Of a DNA stretch of 64,000 bases, positions 8,437 to 16,908 are shown one piece after another; the first letter of the stretch is position 1, and every line of letters begins with the position of its first letter. The translations under genes and the position numbers were made by a program. The DNA is from JACMOY01 sp038322575 (GTDB lineage Bacteria > Actinomycetota > Actinomycetes > Actinomycetales > Angustibacteraceae), in the NCBI GenBank assembly GCA_038322575.1, contig JBBQGB010000001.1, positions 1 through 64,000 of the forward strand. Direction: 5' to 3'. The notes below the pieces were generated by a model. That model was not told where the DNA came from, did not search any database, and saw only the letters and a list, made by a program, of their open reading frames with translations.

Positions 8437-9518
8437 AGCAGGCTCAGCTGGTCGGACGTCGGCGCCGGGCTGAGCGCGGACCCGGCCGCCCGCGTCGGCA
8501 GGCTGCCGGCCGGGAAGCTGCCCTCGACGTCGGCTGGTGCGCGCAGACCCGCGTCGGTGCGCCCCCCGAGACCGTGCCGGTCGAGCAGGGGCGCGACGCG
8601 GGCGGTCAGGAAGGAGCGGTAGTCGGCGCCGACGTACGCGCCGCGCCGGTACAGGTCGCGGTAGCGCGGCACCAGGGCCGGCTGGTCGCGCTCGAGCCAG
8701 GCGAGGAACCACTCGCGGGCACCCGGGCGCAGGTGGAGCGGCAGCACGGTGACGCCGGTGGCGCCCGCTGCCGCGAGCGAGCCCAGGGCCCGGTCGAGGT
8801 GCTCGACCGAGTCGGTCAGCCCGGGCAGCACCGGGGCCAGGAACACCCCGCACGGCAGCCCGGCGTCGCGCACCGCACGGATCAGGTCGAGGCGCGCGCG
8901 TCCCGACGGCGTGCCCGGCTCGAGGCTGCGCTGCAGGGTGTCGTCGTGGACGGCGAGCGAGACGCCCACCCCGACCGGCACCCGACGGGCGGCCCCGCTC
9001 AGCAGGCCCAGGTCGCGGTGCAGCACGGTGCCTTTGGTGAGCACCGAGAACGGCGTGCCCGAGGACGCCAGCGCGTCGATCACGCCCGGCATGAGCCGGT
9101 AGCGCCCCTCGGCGCGCTGGTAGGGGTCGGTGTTGGTGCCCAGCGCGACGTGCTCGCGACGCCACGACGGGCGGGCGAGCTCGCGGCGCAGCACCTCGAC
9201 CACGTTGGTCTTCACGACGACCTCGCGGTCGAAGTCGTCACCGGCGTCGAGGTCGAGGTAGGTGTGGGTGGCCCGGGCGAAGCAGTAGACGCAGGCGTGG
9301 CTGCACCCGCGGAAGGTGTTGACGGTGAACGCGAACGGCATGCCCGATGCCGCCGGCACCGCGTTCAGCGCGCTCTTGGCCAGCACCTCGTGGAAGCGCA
9401 CCCCGGCGAAGTCGGGGGTCGTGACCGTGCGCACCAGCCCCGGGACGCCGCTCGGCACCTGCAGGCCGGGCAGCGCGCCACCGTCGGTGCCGTGCAGGGA
9501 CTGCGCTGACCACCTCAT
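8433..9518 (-). CDS. Radical SAM protein, Rv2578c family
   Basis: A 361-residue radical SAM protein. The cluster-binding motif is C-S-H-A-C-V-Y-C in the context RGCSHACVYCFARATH, which matches the CxxxCxxC signature and the SPL/Rv2578c-like subgroup. The start was set at ATG 9518 because the sequence MRWSAQSLHGTDGGALPGL matches the conserved N-terminus of the Rv2578c family. The family's reaction is unknown to me. A perfect LexA box lies 8-25 nt upstream, overlapping the core promoter, so the gene is very likely SOS-induced. From memory, Rv2578c of M. tuberculosis is also listed among LexA-controlled genes. The downstream NTF2-like gene is coupled. Confidence 0.9.
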   Translation of the reverse strand: MRWSAQSLHGTDGGALPGLQVPSGVPGLVRTVTTPDFAGVRFHEVLAKSALNAVPAASGMPFAFTVNTFRGCSHACVYCFARATHTYLDLDAGDDFDREVVVKTNVVEVLRRELARPSWRREHVALGTNTDPYQRAEGRYRLMPGVIDALASSGTPFSVLTKGTVLHRDLGLLSGAARRVPVGVGVSLAVHDDTLQRSLEPGTPSGRARLDLIRAVRDAGLPCGVFLAPVLPGLTDSVEHLDRALGSLAAAGATGVTVLPLHLRPGAREWFLAWLERDQPALVPRYRDLYRRGAYVGADYRSFLTARVAPLLDRHGLGGRTDAGLRAPADVEGSFPAGSLPTRAAGSALSPAPTSDQLSLL

Positions 9519-9525
9519 CGCGCCA

Positions 9526-9543
9526 GTCGAACACGTGTTCGAC
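9526..9543. promoter_or_regulatory. LexA (SOS) box between the radical SAM and PosA-type genes
   Basis: The 18-bp perfect palindrome GTCGAACACGTGTTCGAC contains TCGAAC-N4-GTTCGA, the actinobacterial SOS box consensus. It overlaps the promoter region of the radical SAM gene (start at 9518). It also sits about 30 nt upstream of the putative -10 (GATACT, 9575-9580) of the divergent synthetase gene, so it could affect both. Confidence 0.85.
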
Positions 9544-9583
9544 GATCCGGTCAAGACCCAGCCCGTGCGACCGCGATACTGGT

Positions 9584-12500
9584 GTGGTGCTGCTGCTGGC
9601 GTCGGACCAGGCCCCCGCCGAACGCACGCTCGTCGACGTGCTGCGCGAGACCGCGGCGCGGCACCCGCGGGCCCCGGCGCTGGACGACGGCACCGCGGTG
9701 CTCACCTACACCGACCTGCTCGTGGCCGTCGACGACCTGGCGGCCGGGCTGCACTCGGCCGGAGTGCGCCGCGGTGACCGGGTCGGCGTCCGCCTCGCCT
9801 CGGGGACGCGTGACCTCTACGTCGCCGTGCTCGCCGTCCTGTGGGCCGGCGCCGCGTACGTCCCGGTGGACGCGGACGACCCCGACGAGCGCGCCCGCCT
9901 GGTCTTCGCCGAGGCCGCGGTGAGCGCGGTCGTCACCGACGGACCGCAGATCACCGGCACCCGGCCCGGTGCCGGGACGGCCGGCGATCCCGACCCCGGG
10001 GACGACGCCTGGGTCATCTTCACCTCCGGGTCGACCGGCACCCCCAAGGGCGTGGCGGTCACCCACCGCAGCGCGGCTGCGTTCGTGGACGCCGAGGCTC
10101 GGCTGTTCGTCCAGCACCAGCCCCTGGGCCCCGGCGACCGGGTGATGGCCGGGCTGTCGGTCGCGTTCGACGCCTCGTGCGAGGAGATGTGGCTGGCCTG
10201 GCGGCACGGCGCGTGCCTGGTGCCGGCACCCCGGGCGCTGGTGCGCAGCGGGTCCGACCTCGGTCCCTGGCTCGTCGACCAGCGGGTCACCGCCGTCTCG
10301 ACCGTGCCCACCCTGGCCTCGCTGTGGCCGAGCCCGGCCCTCGCCGCGATCCGCCTGCTGATCTTCGGCGGCGAGGCGTGCCCGCCCGAGCTGGCCCAGC
10401 GGCTGGCCGAGCCCGGCCGCGAGGTGTGGAACACCTACGGCCCCACCGAGGCCACCGTCGTCGCGTGCGCGGCGCCGCTCACCGGCGAGGGGCCGGTGCG
10501 GATCGGCCTGCCGCTGGACGGCTGGGACCTCGCCGTCGTCGACCAGCACCAGCAGCCGGTCGCCGAGGGCGAGGTCGGCGAGCTGGTGATCGGCGGGGTC
10601 GGCCTGGCGCGCTACCTCGACCCCGCCAAGGACGCGGCGACGTACGCCCCGATGCCCACCCTCGGCTGGCCCCGCGCCTACCGCAGCGGCGACCTGGTGC
10701 GCGCCGACCCCGCCGGCCTGCTGTTCGTCGGGCGCGCCGACGACCAGGTCAAGCTCGGCGGACGCCGGATCGAGCTCGGCGAGGTCGACGCCGCACTGCA
10801 GGCGCTGCCCTCGGTGAGCGGTGCCGCGGCGGCCGTCCGCACCACCCCCGCCGGCAACCAGGTGCTGGTGGGGTACGTCGTGCCGGACGCCGGGTTCGAC
10901 CAGCCGGCGGCGACCCGGCGGCTGCGCGAGGTGCTGCCGGCCGCCCTGGTGCCCCTGCTGGCCGTCGTCGACGCCCTGCCCACCCGCACCTCGGGCAAGG
11001 TCGACCGCGACGCACTCCCCTGGCCGCTGTCCGGGCTGGACGACGGCACCGCCGTCCGCGCGGACCTGCACGGGACGGCGGCGTGGCTGGCCGAGCAGTG
11101 GACCCGGGTGCTGGGCTCGACCGTCACCGGCCGGGGTGACGACTTCTTCGACTCCGGCGGCGGCAGCCTGTCGGCCGCGCAGCTGGTGTCGGCGCTGCGG
11201 GAGCGGTTCCCCGAGGTCACGGTCGCTGACGTCTACGAGAACCCCACCCTCGGCCGGCTCGCCGACACCCTCGACGAGTTCTCGCCGGCGGTGAGCCCGG
11301 TGAGCCGCACGGTGGTGCCCACACCCGTTACGGCACAGGCAGTTCAGTGGGTCGCCACGCTGCCGCTGGCCACGATCGTCGGCCTGCGGTGGCTCACCTG
11401 GGCTGCAGCGCTGGCGAACCTGGCCCGCGCAGCGGGCGGCTTCGAGTGGGCGCCGCGCACGTCGTGGTGGCTGGTGGCCCTGGGCTGGTTGCTGCTCGTC
11501 AGCCCCGCCGGCCGGATGTCGGTCGCCGCGCTGGGCGCGCGGCTGCTGCTGCGCGGGGTGCGGCCCGGCAGCTACCCGCGCGGCGGGTCGGTGCACCTGC
11601 GGCTGTGGGCGGCCGAGGCCCTCGCGCAGGCCACCGGCGCCGGCAACGTCGGGGGCGCACCGTGGGTGTCGTACTACGCCCGCCTGCTCGGCGCGACGGT
11701 CGCGCGCGGGGTGCACCTGCACACCATGCCGCCGGTCACCGGTCTGCTCACGCTGGGGCAGGGCTGCTCGGTCGAGCCCGAGGTCGACCTGTCGGGGCAC
11801 TGGCTGGACGGCGACGTCCTGCACCTGGGCCGGGTGCGGATCGGCGCCGGGGCCACCGTGGGGGCGCGGAGCACCCTGCTGCCCGGCGCGCGCATCGGCC
11901 AGGGAGCGCAGGTCGCCGCCGGGTCGGCGGTCTCCGGTCCGGTGCCGCCCGGCGAGCTGTGGGGCGGGTCCCCCGCCCGCCGGCTCGGGGTGGCACCGCA
12001 CGACTGGCCGGCCCGGCGTCCGCCCAGGGCCCGCCCGTGGCTGCTCGCGTACGGCGCCACGTCGGTCGCGCTGGCGCTGCTGCCGCTCGTGGCGGCCGCC
12101 TGCACCCTGCTCGTCGTGGGGTCGGCGGCGCACGACGCGACGAGCCTGTCGGGGGCGGTGCGCTCCGCCTGGTGGGCGGTGCCGCCGGGCACGGTGGTCG
12201 GGTTCGTCGTCCTGGCCCTGATGACCCTCGCGGCCGGGCGGCTGCTCGGCCTCGGGCTGAGCGAGGGGCACCACCCGGTGCGCAGTCGCGTCGGCTGGCA
12301 GGTCTGGGCCACCGAGCGGCTGATGGACGACGCCCGCACCCTGCTGTACCCGTTGTACGCCAGCCTGCTGACGCCGGCGTGGCTGCGCGCGCTCGGCGCG
12401 AAGGTCGGTGCCGACGTCGAGGCCTCGACCGTCCTGCTGCTGCCCCGGATGACCACGATCGGCGCCGGCGCGTTCCTGGCCGACGACACGTTGATCGGGT

Positions 12501-13429
12501 CGTACGAGCTGGGTGGCGGGTGGCTGCGGATCGAGCGGGCCAAGGTCGGCAAGGGGGCGTTCCTCGGCAACTCCGGGATGACGGCGCCGGGCCGCCGGGT
12601 GCCCAAGCGCGGGCTGGTGGCCGTGCTGTCGGCGACCCCCGCGAAGGCCAAGGCCGGCAGCTCGTGGCTGGGCAGCCCGCCGGTGCGGCTACGGCGAACC
12701 GCCCAGGTGACCGACGCCGCCCGCACCCACCGGCCGGCCCGCCGGCTGAAGGTCGCCCGGGGGCTGGTCGAGGTGTGCCGGCTGCTCGCGCCCACCGCCA
12801 ACGCCGCGCTCACCCTGGCCGTGCTGCTCACCCTGGCCGCCGGCGTCCGCACCCGGGGGCTGGGGGTGACGGCCCTGCTCAGCGGTCCGGTCGTGCTCGC
12901 GGCGGGCGTCGTCGCGGGGGCGGTGGCCGTCGTGGCCAAGTGGGCGCTCGTTGGGCGGATCCGGGCCGGTGAGCACCCGCTGTGGTCCTCGTTCGTGTGG
13001 CGCAACGAGCTGGCGGACGCCTTCGTCGAGGTGCTGGCCGCGCCGTGGTTCGCCCGCGCCGCGCAGGGCACCCCCGCGCTCAGCCTGTGGCTGCGGGCGA
13101 TGGGCGCGCGGATCGGCCGGGGGGTCTGGACCGAGACCTACTGGCTGCCCGAGGCCGACCTGGTCGACCTCGGGGACGGCGCCAGCGTGGGCCGCGGCTG
13201 CGTCGTGCAGACCCACCTGTTCCATGATCGGATCATGGCCATGGACACCGTGACGCTCGAGGCGGGCGCCACGCTCGGACCGCACGGGGTTGTGCTGCCC
13301 GCGGCCCGCATCGGCGCCGGCAGCACCGTGGGGCCCGCGTCCCTGGTGATGCGCGGCGACGCCGTCCCGGCGGCCAGCCGCTGGGTGGGCAACCCGATCG
13401 CCCCTGACGTCGACCAGCCGCGCCGGTGA
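9584..13429 (+). CDS. Pls/PosA-type non-ribosomal peptide synthetase (A-T-terminal membrane/hexapeptide domain)
   Basis: A 1281-residue single-module synthetase. Residues 20-500 are an adenylation domain (A3 VIFTSGSTGTPKGVAVTHR, A5 NTYGPTEATV, A8 around GRRIELGEVDAAL, A10 TRTSGKVDRDALP). Residues 510-580 are a carrier domain with Ser528 in DSGGGSLSAAQ, the phosphopantetheine site. The remainder alternates membrane segments (near 595-660, 820-860, 1065-1130) with left-handed beta-helix/hexapeptide-repeat blocks, the 'terminal domain' of the epsilon-poly-lysine synthase/PosA family. Such enzymes can join one amino acid repeatedly or transfer it. Hand alignment to GrsA gives a specificity line of about D-A-E-S-I-G-T-V-V-K; the acidic third residue hints at a basic substrate (weak). 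Start GTG 9584 or 9587. The stop overlaps the aminopeptidase start. Confidence 0.88.
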   Translation: MVLLLASDQAPAERTLVDVLRETAARHPRAPALDDGTAVLTYTDLLVAVDDLAAGLHSAGVRRGDRVGVRLASGTRDLYVAVLAVLWAGAAYVPVDADDPDERARLVFAEAAVSAVVTDGPQITGTRPGAGTAGDPDPGDDAWVIFTSGSTGTPKGVAVTHRSAAAFVDAEARLFVQHQPLGPGDRVMAGLSVAFDASCEEMWLAWRHGACLVPAPRALVRSGSDLGPWLVDQRVTAVSTVPTLASLWPSPALAAIRLLIFGGEACPPELAQRLAEPGREVWNTYGPTEATVVACAAPLTGEGPVRIGLPLDGWDLAVVDQHQQPVAEGEVGELVIGGVGLARYLDPAKDAATYAPMPTLGWPRAYRSGDLVRADPAGLLFVGRADDQVKLGGRRIELGEVDAALQALPSVSGAAAAVRTTPAGNQVLVGYVVPDAGFDQPAATRRLREVLPAALVPLLAVVDALPTRTSGKVDRDALPWPLSGLDDGTAVRADLHGTAAWLAEQWTRVLGSTVTGRGDDFFDSGGGSLSAAQLVSALRERFPEVTVADVYENPTLGRLADTLDEFSPAVSPVSRTVVPTPVTAQAVQWVATLPLATIVGLRWLTWAAALANLARAAGGFEWAPRTSWWLVALGWLLLVSPAGRMSVAALGARLLLRGVRPGSYPRGGSVHLRLWAAEALAQATGAGNVGGAPWVSYYARLLGATVARGVHLHTMPPVTGLLTLGQGCSVEPEVDLSGHWLDGDVLHLGRVRIGAGATVGARSTLLPGARIGQGAQVAAGSAVSGPVPPGELWGGSPARRLGVAPHDWPARRPPRARPWLLAYGATSVALALLPLVAAACTLLVVGSAAHDATSLSGAVRSAWWAVPPGTVVGFVVLALMTLAAGRLLGLGLSEGHHPVRSRVGWQVWATERLMDDARTLLYPLYASLLTPAWLRALGAKVGADVEASTVLLLPRMTTIGAGAFLADDTLIGSYELGGGWLRIERAKVGKGAFLGNSGMTAPGRRVPKRGLVAVLSATPAKAKAGSSWLGSPPVRLRRTAQVTDAARTHRPARRLKVARGLVEVCRLLAPTANAALTLAVLLTLAAGVRTRGLGVTALLSGPVVLAAGVVAGAVAVVAKWALVGRIRAGEHPLWSSFVWRNELADAFVEVLAAPWFARAAQGTPALSLWLRAMGARIGRGVWTETYWLPEADLVDLGDGASVGRGCVVQTHLFHDRIMAMDTVTLEAGATLGPHGVVLPAARIGAGSTVGPASLVMRGDAVPAASRWVGNPIAPDVDQPRR

Positions 13430-14781
13430 GCGTCGACCCCTACGTCCCCGGCCACGGCAGCGACGCCTACCGGGTGCGGCACTACGACCTCGACCTGGAC
13501 TACCGGCACGCCACCAACCACCTGACCGGGCGGGCGCGGATCACGCTCGTCCCGACCCGGCCGGTGCGGCGGCTGACCCTCGACCTGGCGGGACTGCGCG
13601 TGCGCGCCGTGACCGTCGACGGCGTCCGGGCGCGTTCGACCCACCGCGCCGGCACCCTGACCGTCACCCTGGCCGCGCCCACCGAGTCCGAGCTGACCCT
13701 TCAGGTGCAGTACGCCGGCACGCCCCGCCCGCTCGACAGCACCTGGGGCGAGCTCGGGTTCGAGGAGCTCACCGACGGGGTGATCGTCGCCGGCCAGCCC
13801 AGCGGCGCGCCGTCCTGGTTCCCCTGCAACGACGTGGTGAGCGACAAGGCCTCGTACCGGATCAGCGTCACGACCGAGTCGGTGTACGTCGTGGTGGCCA
13901 ACGGCACGCTCGTCGAGCGCCGGCGCGGCAGCAGCCGCACGACGTGGGTGTTCGACCAGCCCGAGCCGATGGCGACCTACCTGGCCACCGTGCAGACCGG
14001 GCGCTACACCGAGGTCGGGCTGACGGGAACGCTTGTGCCGCAACGGGCTGCGGTGCCTGCCCGGCTGCGGGCGGCGTTCGACCACGACTTCGCCCGCCAG
14101 GCCGAGATGGTCGAGGTGTTCCAGCGGTTGTTCGGCCCCTACCCGTTCGGGCAGTACACCGTCGTGGTGACCGACGACGACCTCGAGATCCCGCTCGAGG
14201 CCCAGGGCCTGTCGGTGTTCGGCGCCAACCACGTCGACGGCCGACGCGGCAGCGAGCGCCTGGTGGCGCACGAGCTGGCCCACCAGTGGTTCGGCAACAG
14301 CCTGACCGTCGGCTCCTGGCGCGACATCTGGCTGCACGAGGGGTTCGCCTGCTACGCCGAGTGGCTGTGGGCGCAGGAGTCCGGCGGCGGCTCGACCGAG
14401 GCGCACGCGCGACGCGCCTGGACCGGTCTGAAGGCGCGGGCTCAGGACCTGCGCATCGGCGACCCCGGGCCGGAGCGGATGTTCGACGACCGCGTGTACC
14501 AGCGCGGCGCCCTGACCCTGCACGTGCTGCGCCATCAGCTCGGCGACGAGGGCTTCTTCGCCCTGCTGCGCGAGTGGGTCGCCGTCCACCGGCACGGCAC
14601 CGTCAGCACGACCGCGTTCGTCGAGCTCGCCTCTCGGCACGCCGGCACCGACCTGGGCGGGCTGTTCGACGCCTGGCTGCTGCAGGCCGAGCTGCCCGAG
14701 CTGCCCGGCGGGCGGGTCGTCGGTGCCGCCGCGCGGGCCGCGCGCGCGGTCAGCGCGGTCCGCGGCGCCCTGCCCGGCTAG
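13426..14781 (+). CDS. M1 family metallo-aminopeptidase
   Basis: A 451-residue gluzincin peptidase lacking the large C-terminal HEAT domain of PepN, as in the short actinobacterial M1 group. The zinc site is complete: His282-Glu-x-x-His286 in VAHELAHQWFGN and Glu305 in LHEGFACYAEW. The substrate-recognition strand before it reads EAQGLSVFG, a variant of the GAMEN motif. The GTG start overlaps the synthetase stop (GTGA), so the pair is translationally coupled. The peptidase could trim or recycle the synthetase product, which is inference. No signal peptide is present. Its stop overlaps the convergent phosphopantetheinyl transferase stop in a shared CTAG. Confidence 0.93.
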   Translation: MSVDPYVPGHGSDAYRVRHYDLDLDYRHATNHLTGRARITLVPTRPVRRLTLDLAGLRVRAVTVDGVRARSTHRAGTLTVTLAAPTESELTLQVQYAGTPRPLDSTWGELGFEELTDGVIVAGQPSGAPSWFPCNDVVSDKASYRISVTTESVYVVVANGTLVERRRGSSRTTWVFDQPEPMATYLATVQTGRYTEVGLTGTLVPQRAAVPARLRAAFDHDFARQAEMVEVFQRLFGPYPFGQYTVVVTDDDLEIPLEAQGLSVFGANHVDGRRGSERLVAHELAHQWFGNSLTVGSWRDIWLHEGFACYAEWLWAQESGGGSTEAHARRAWTGLKARAQDLRIGDPGPERMFDDRVYQRGALTLHVLRHQLGDEGFFALLREWVAVHRHGTVSTTAFVELASRHAGTDLGGLFDAWLLQAELPELPGGRVVGAAARAARAVSAVRGALPG

Positions 14782-15605
14782 ACCACCCGCACCGGGCGGT
14801 CGGTCAACACCGCGACGCACCCGACGTACCCCGCCGGCAGGTGCAGGTCGACCAGCCGGACGTCGGGCACCCCGCGGCCGCGCCAGGCCAGCAACCGCGG
14901 CGGCTCGTCGTCCGCCGACACCACCAGGTCGGACGGCGGCACGACCAGGCCGTCGCCGGTGGCCTTGAGCACCGCCTCCTTGCGCACCCAGGTCACCGCC
15001 AGGGCCCGGGCCGAGTCCGCCGTCTCACCCGGGGCGAGCGCGTCCGCGACCTCCTGGCGGGCCACCGCGGCCACCGACTCGACGTCGACCCCGACGTCGC
15101 CGGCGGTCGTCAGCGCCACGACGGCCAGGTCGGCGCTGAACGACAGGCTCACCCGCGGCGGGCCGCCGACTCCCGAGACGCCGCCGACCCCCGACCCGCC
15201 GCCGACCCCCGACCCGCCGCCGACTCCCCCAGTGCCCGCCGGGCCGGTCACGAACGGCTTGCCGTGCGGCCCCCCGCAGGTGGCGCAGCGGGCCGTCAGC
15301 CGCACCTCGCGCGGGTCGCACCCGATCGCCTCGCCGACCACCTGCCGCAGCAGGGTGTGCGCCGTCACGAACCGGGCCCGGTCGTGCGGGCGGGCCAGCC
15401 GGGCGGCCCGGGCCAGCTCGCCGGCGTCCAGCACCTCCCCTGCCCCCCTTCCTCCCCCCCCCCCGCGTTCCTCCCCCCACCCCGCGTCGCCCGCCCGATA
15501 TGCCCGGTTCGACACCGGTGGACGGGAGGAAACCGGGGTGGGCGGAGGAAGGCGGACGTGGGCGGTGCGGACTTCGACGACGACGTCCGGCCGGTCGGGC
15601 GACAC
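14778..15605 (-). CDS. 4'-phosphopantetheinyl transferase superfamily protein with low-complexity insertions
   Basis: A Sfp/AcpT-type transferase that loads phosphopantetheine onto carrier domains. The core is clear: LARPHDRARFVTAHTLLRQVV, CATCGGPHGKPFV, the Mg-binding GVDVES and WVRKEAVLKATGDGL. Two stretches are atypical. Residues about 20-58 are Gly/Pro-rich and encoded by an imperfect palindrome plus an 11-C run; a second Gly/Val/Ser repeat (about residues 125-145) comes from 18-bp DNA repeats. GTG 15605 (275 aa) keeps the first beta-strand (DVVVEVRTAHV) expected for the fold. GTG 15434 (218 aa) would place the palindrome upstream of the gene. Its location tail-to-tail with the PosA-type operon suggests it activates Ser528 of that enzyme. 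Confidence 0.8.
   Translation of the reverse strand: MSPDRPDVVVEVRTAHVRLPPPTPVSSRPPVSNRAYRAGDAGWGEERGGGGGRGAGEVLDAGELARAARLARPHDRARFVTAHTLLRQVVGEAIGCDPREVRLTARCATCGGPHGKPFVTGPAGTGGVGGGSGVGGGSGVGGVSGVGGPPRVSLSFSADLAVVALTTAGDVGVDVESVAAVARQEVADALAPGETADSARALAVTWVRKEAVLKATGDGLVVPPSDLVVSADDEPPRLLAWRGRGVPDVRLVDLHLPAGYVGCVAVLTDRPVRVV
15181..15230. repeat. 18-bp tandem repeat inside the phosphopantetheinyl transferase gene
   Basis: The unit CCGCCGACCCCCGACCCG occurs twice exactly (15181-15198, 15199-15216) and a third time in part. On the coding strand it gives Gly-Gly-Val/Gly-Ser-Gly repeats between the CGGPHGKPFV motif and the FSADLAVVAL strand, probably a flexible loop. Confidence 0.8.
15454..15464. 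repeat. Homopolymeric C11 tract
   Basis: Eleven consecutive C residues in the 5' part of the phosphopantetheinyl transferase reading frame. A run this long is prone to slippage in replication and in sequencing; a one-base change would abolish the long form of the protein. Confidence 0.9.
15465..15554. repeat. Imperfect inverted repeat next to the C11 tract
   Basis: TTCCTCCCCCCACCCCG on the left pairs with CGGGGTGGGCGGAGGAA on the right (one mismatch in 17), separated by about 46 nt that contain a smaller CCGGT/ACCGG hairpin. It resembles an intergenic palindromic element lying inside, or just upstream of, the transferase gene. Confidence 0.6.
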
Positions 15606-15618
15606 GTCGAGCGGTGGG

Positions 15619-16908
15619 TCAGGGGGTGACGGAGGCAGCGAGCAGGTGGGCGACCAGGTCGTCGAGCGGGACGGCGACCTGCTCGCCGGTGCCGAGCTCC
15701 TTGACCTGCGCCTCGCCGGCCTCCAGGTCGCGCTCGCCCAGGACGACGGCGAACCGCGCGCCCGAGCGGTCGGCGGCCTTCATGGCGCCCTTCATGCCCC
15801 GACCGCCGTAGGCGAGGTCGCAGCGCAGCCCGGCCCGACGCGCGGCGCCGAGCAGCCGCACCAGGGTGGACTTCGCCGCCTCGCCGAGCGGGACGCCGAA
15901 CACGTCGACCCGGGACCCGGGCGCGAGGTCGATGCCCTCGGCCTCGCAGGCGAGCAGGCTGCGGTCGACCCCCATGCCGTACCCGACGCCGGGTGCGGCC
16001 GGCCCGCCGATCGCCTCGACCAGCCCGTTGTAGCGACCGCCGCCGCCGAACGAGGCCTGGGCGCCGAGCCGGTGATGCACCAGCTCGAACGTGGTGCGGG
16101 TGTAGTAGTCCAGGCCGCGCACCAGCCGCTTGTCGATCGTGAACGGCACGACGAGGTCGGTCAGCATCGACTGCACCGCGGTGAAGTGCGCGGCGCACTC
16201 GGCGCACAGGTGGTCCGGCGGCAGCGGTGCGTCGGCCAGCTGGGCCTGCACCTGCTCCCGCTTGTCGTCCAGCACCCGCAGCGGGTTGATCCGCGCGCGC
16301 GCCCGGGTGGCGTCGTCCAGGTCGAGGCCGTCCAGGAAGGCGACGAGCAGCGCGCGGTACGCCGGGCGGCACGCGTCGCAGCCCAGCGACGTCAGGCGCA
16401 GCTCGTAGTCGCGCAGCCCCAGGGCGCGAACCCCGTCGTCCGCGACGCTGATCACCTCGGCGTCCAGGGCGGGGTCGTCGACGCCCACGGCCTCGATGCC
16501 GACCTGGACGTGCTGGCGGTAGCGCCCGGACTGCGGCTGCTCGTAGCGGAAGTTGGGGCCGGTGTACCAGAGCTTGACCGGCAGCTGCCCGGACAGCAGG
16601 TTGTGCTCGACGACGGCCCGGATGACGCCCGCCGTGCCCTCGGGGCGCAACGTCAGCGACCGGCCGCCGCGGTCCTCGAAGGTGTACATCTCCTTGCTGA
16701 CCACGTCGGTGCTCTCGCCGACGCCGCGGCGGAACAGCGCCGTGTCCTCGAACATGGGCGTCGAGACGTAGCCGTAGCCCGCCCGCCGGGCGGCGTCGGC
16801 GTAGGTGTCGACGACGTGCGCGAACGCCTCGGACCGCGGGGGCAGCAGGTCGTAGGTGCCCTTGGGCGCCTGCAGGCGCGGGGACCGCTCGGTGGGGTCG
16901 TCGGTCAT
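15619..16908 (-). CDS. hisS: Histidyl-tRNA synthetase
   Basis: A 429-residue class II synthetase. Motif 1 region and start MTDDPTERSPRLQAPKGTYDLLPP, motif 2 LWYTGPNFRYEQPQSGRYRQ, the histidine-specific LVRGLDYYTRT and GGGGRYNGLVEA, and a C-terminal anticodon-binding domain (FGVPLGEAAKSTLVRLLGAARRAG) are all visible. The ATG overlaps the upstream MBL gene stop (ATGA). The downstream phosphopantetheinyl transferase frame starts 13 nt after the stop. Confidence 0.97.
   Translation of the reverse strand: MTDDPTERSPRLQAPKGTYDLLPPRSEAFAHVVDTYADAARRAGYGYVSTPMFEDTALFRRGVGESTDVVSKEMYTFEDRGGRSLTLRPEGTAGVIRAVVEHNLLSGQLPVKLWYTGPNFRYEQPQSGRYRQHVQVGIEAVGVDDPALDAEVISVADDGVRALGLRDYELRLTSLGCDACRPAYRALLVAFLDGLDLDDATRARARINPLRVLDDKREQVQAQLADAPLPPDHLCAECAAHFTAVQSMLTDLVVPFTIDKRLVRGLDYYTRTTFELVHHRLGAQASFGGGGRYNGLVEAIGGPAAPGVGYGMGVDRSLLACEAEGIDLAPGSRVDVFGVPLGEAAKSTLVRLLGAARRAGLRCDLAYGGRGMKGAMKAADRSGARFAVVLGERDLEAGEAQVKELGTGEQVAVPLDDLVAHLLAASVTP

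Noticed and set aside
9551..12274. 907-codon minus-strand frame opposite the PosA-type synthetase
   Set aside because: Composition is typical of an antisense shadow, and the plus-strand frame carries complete adenylation and carrier motifs.
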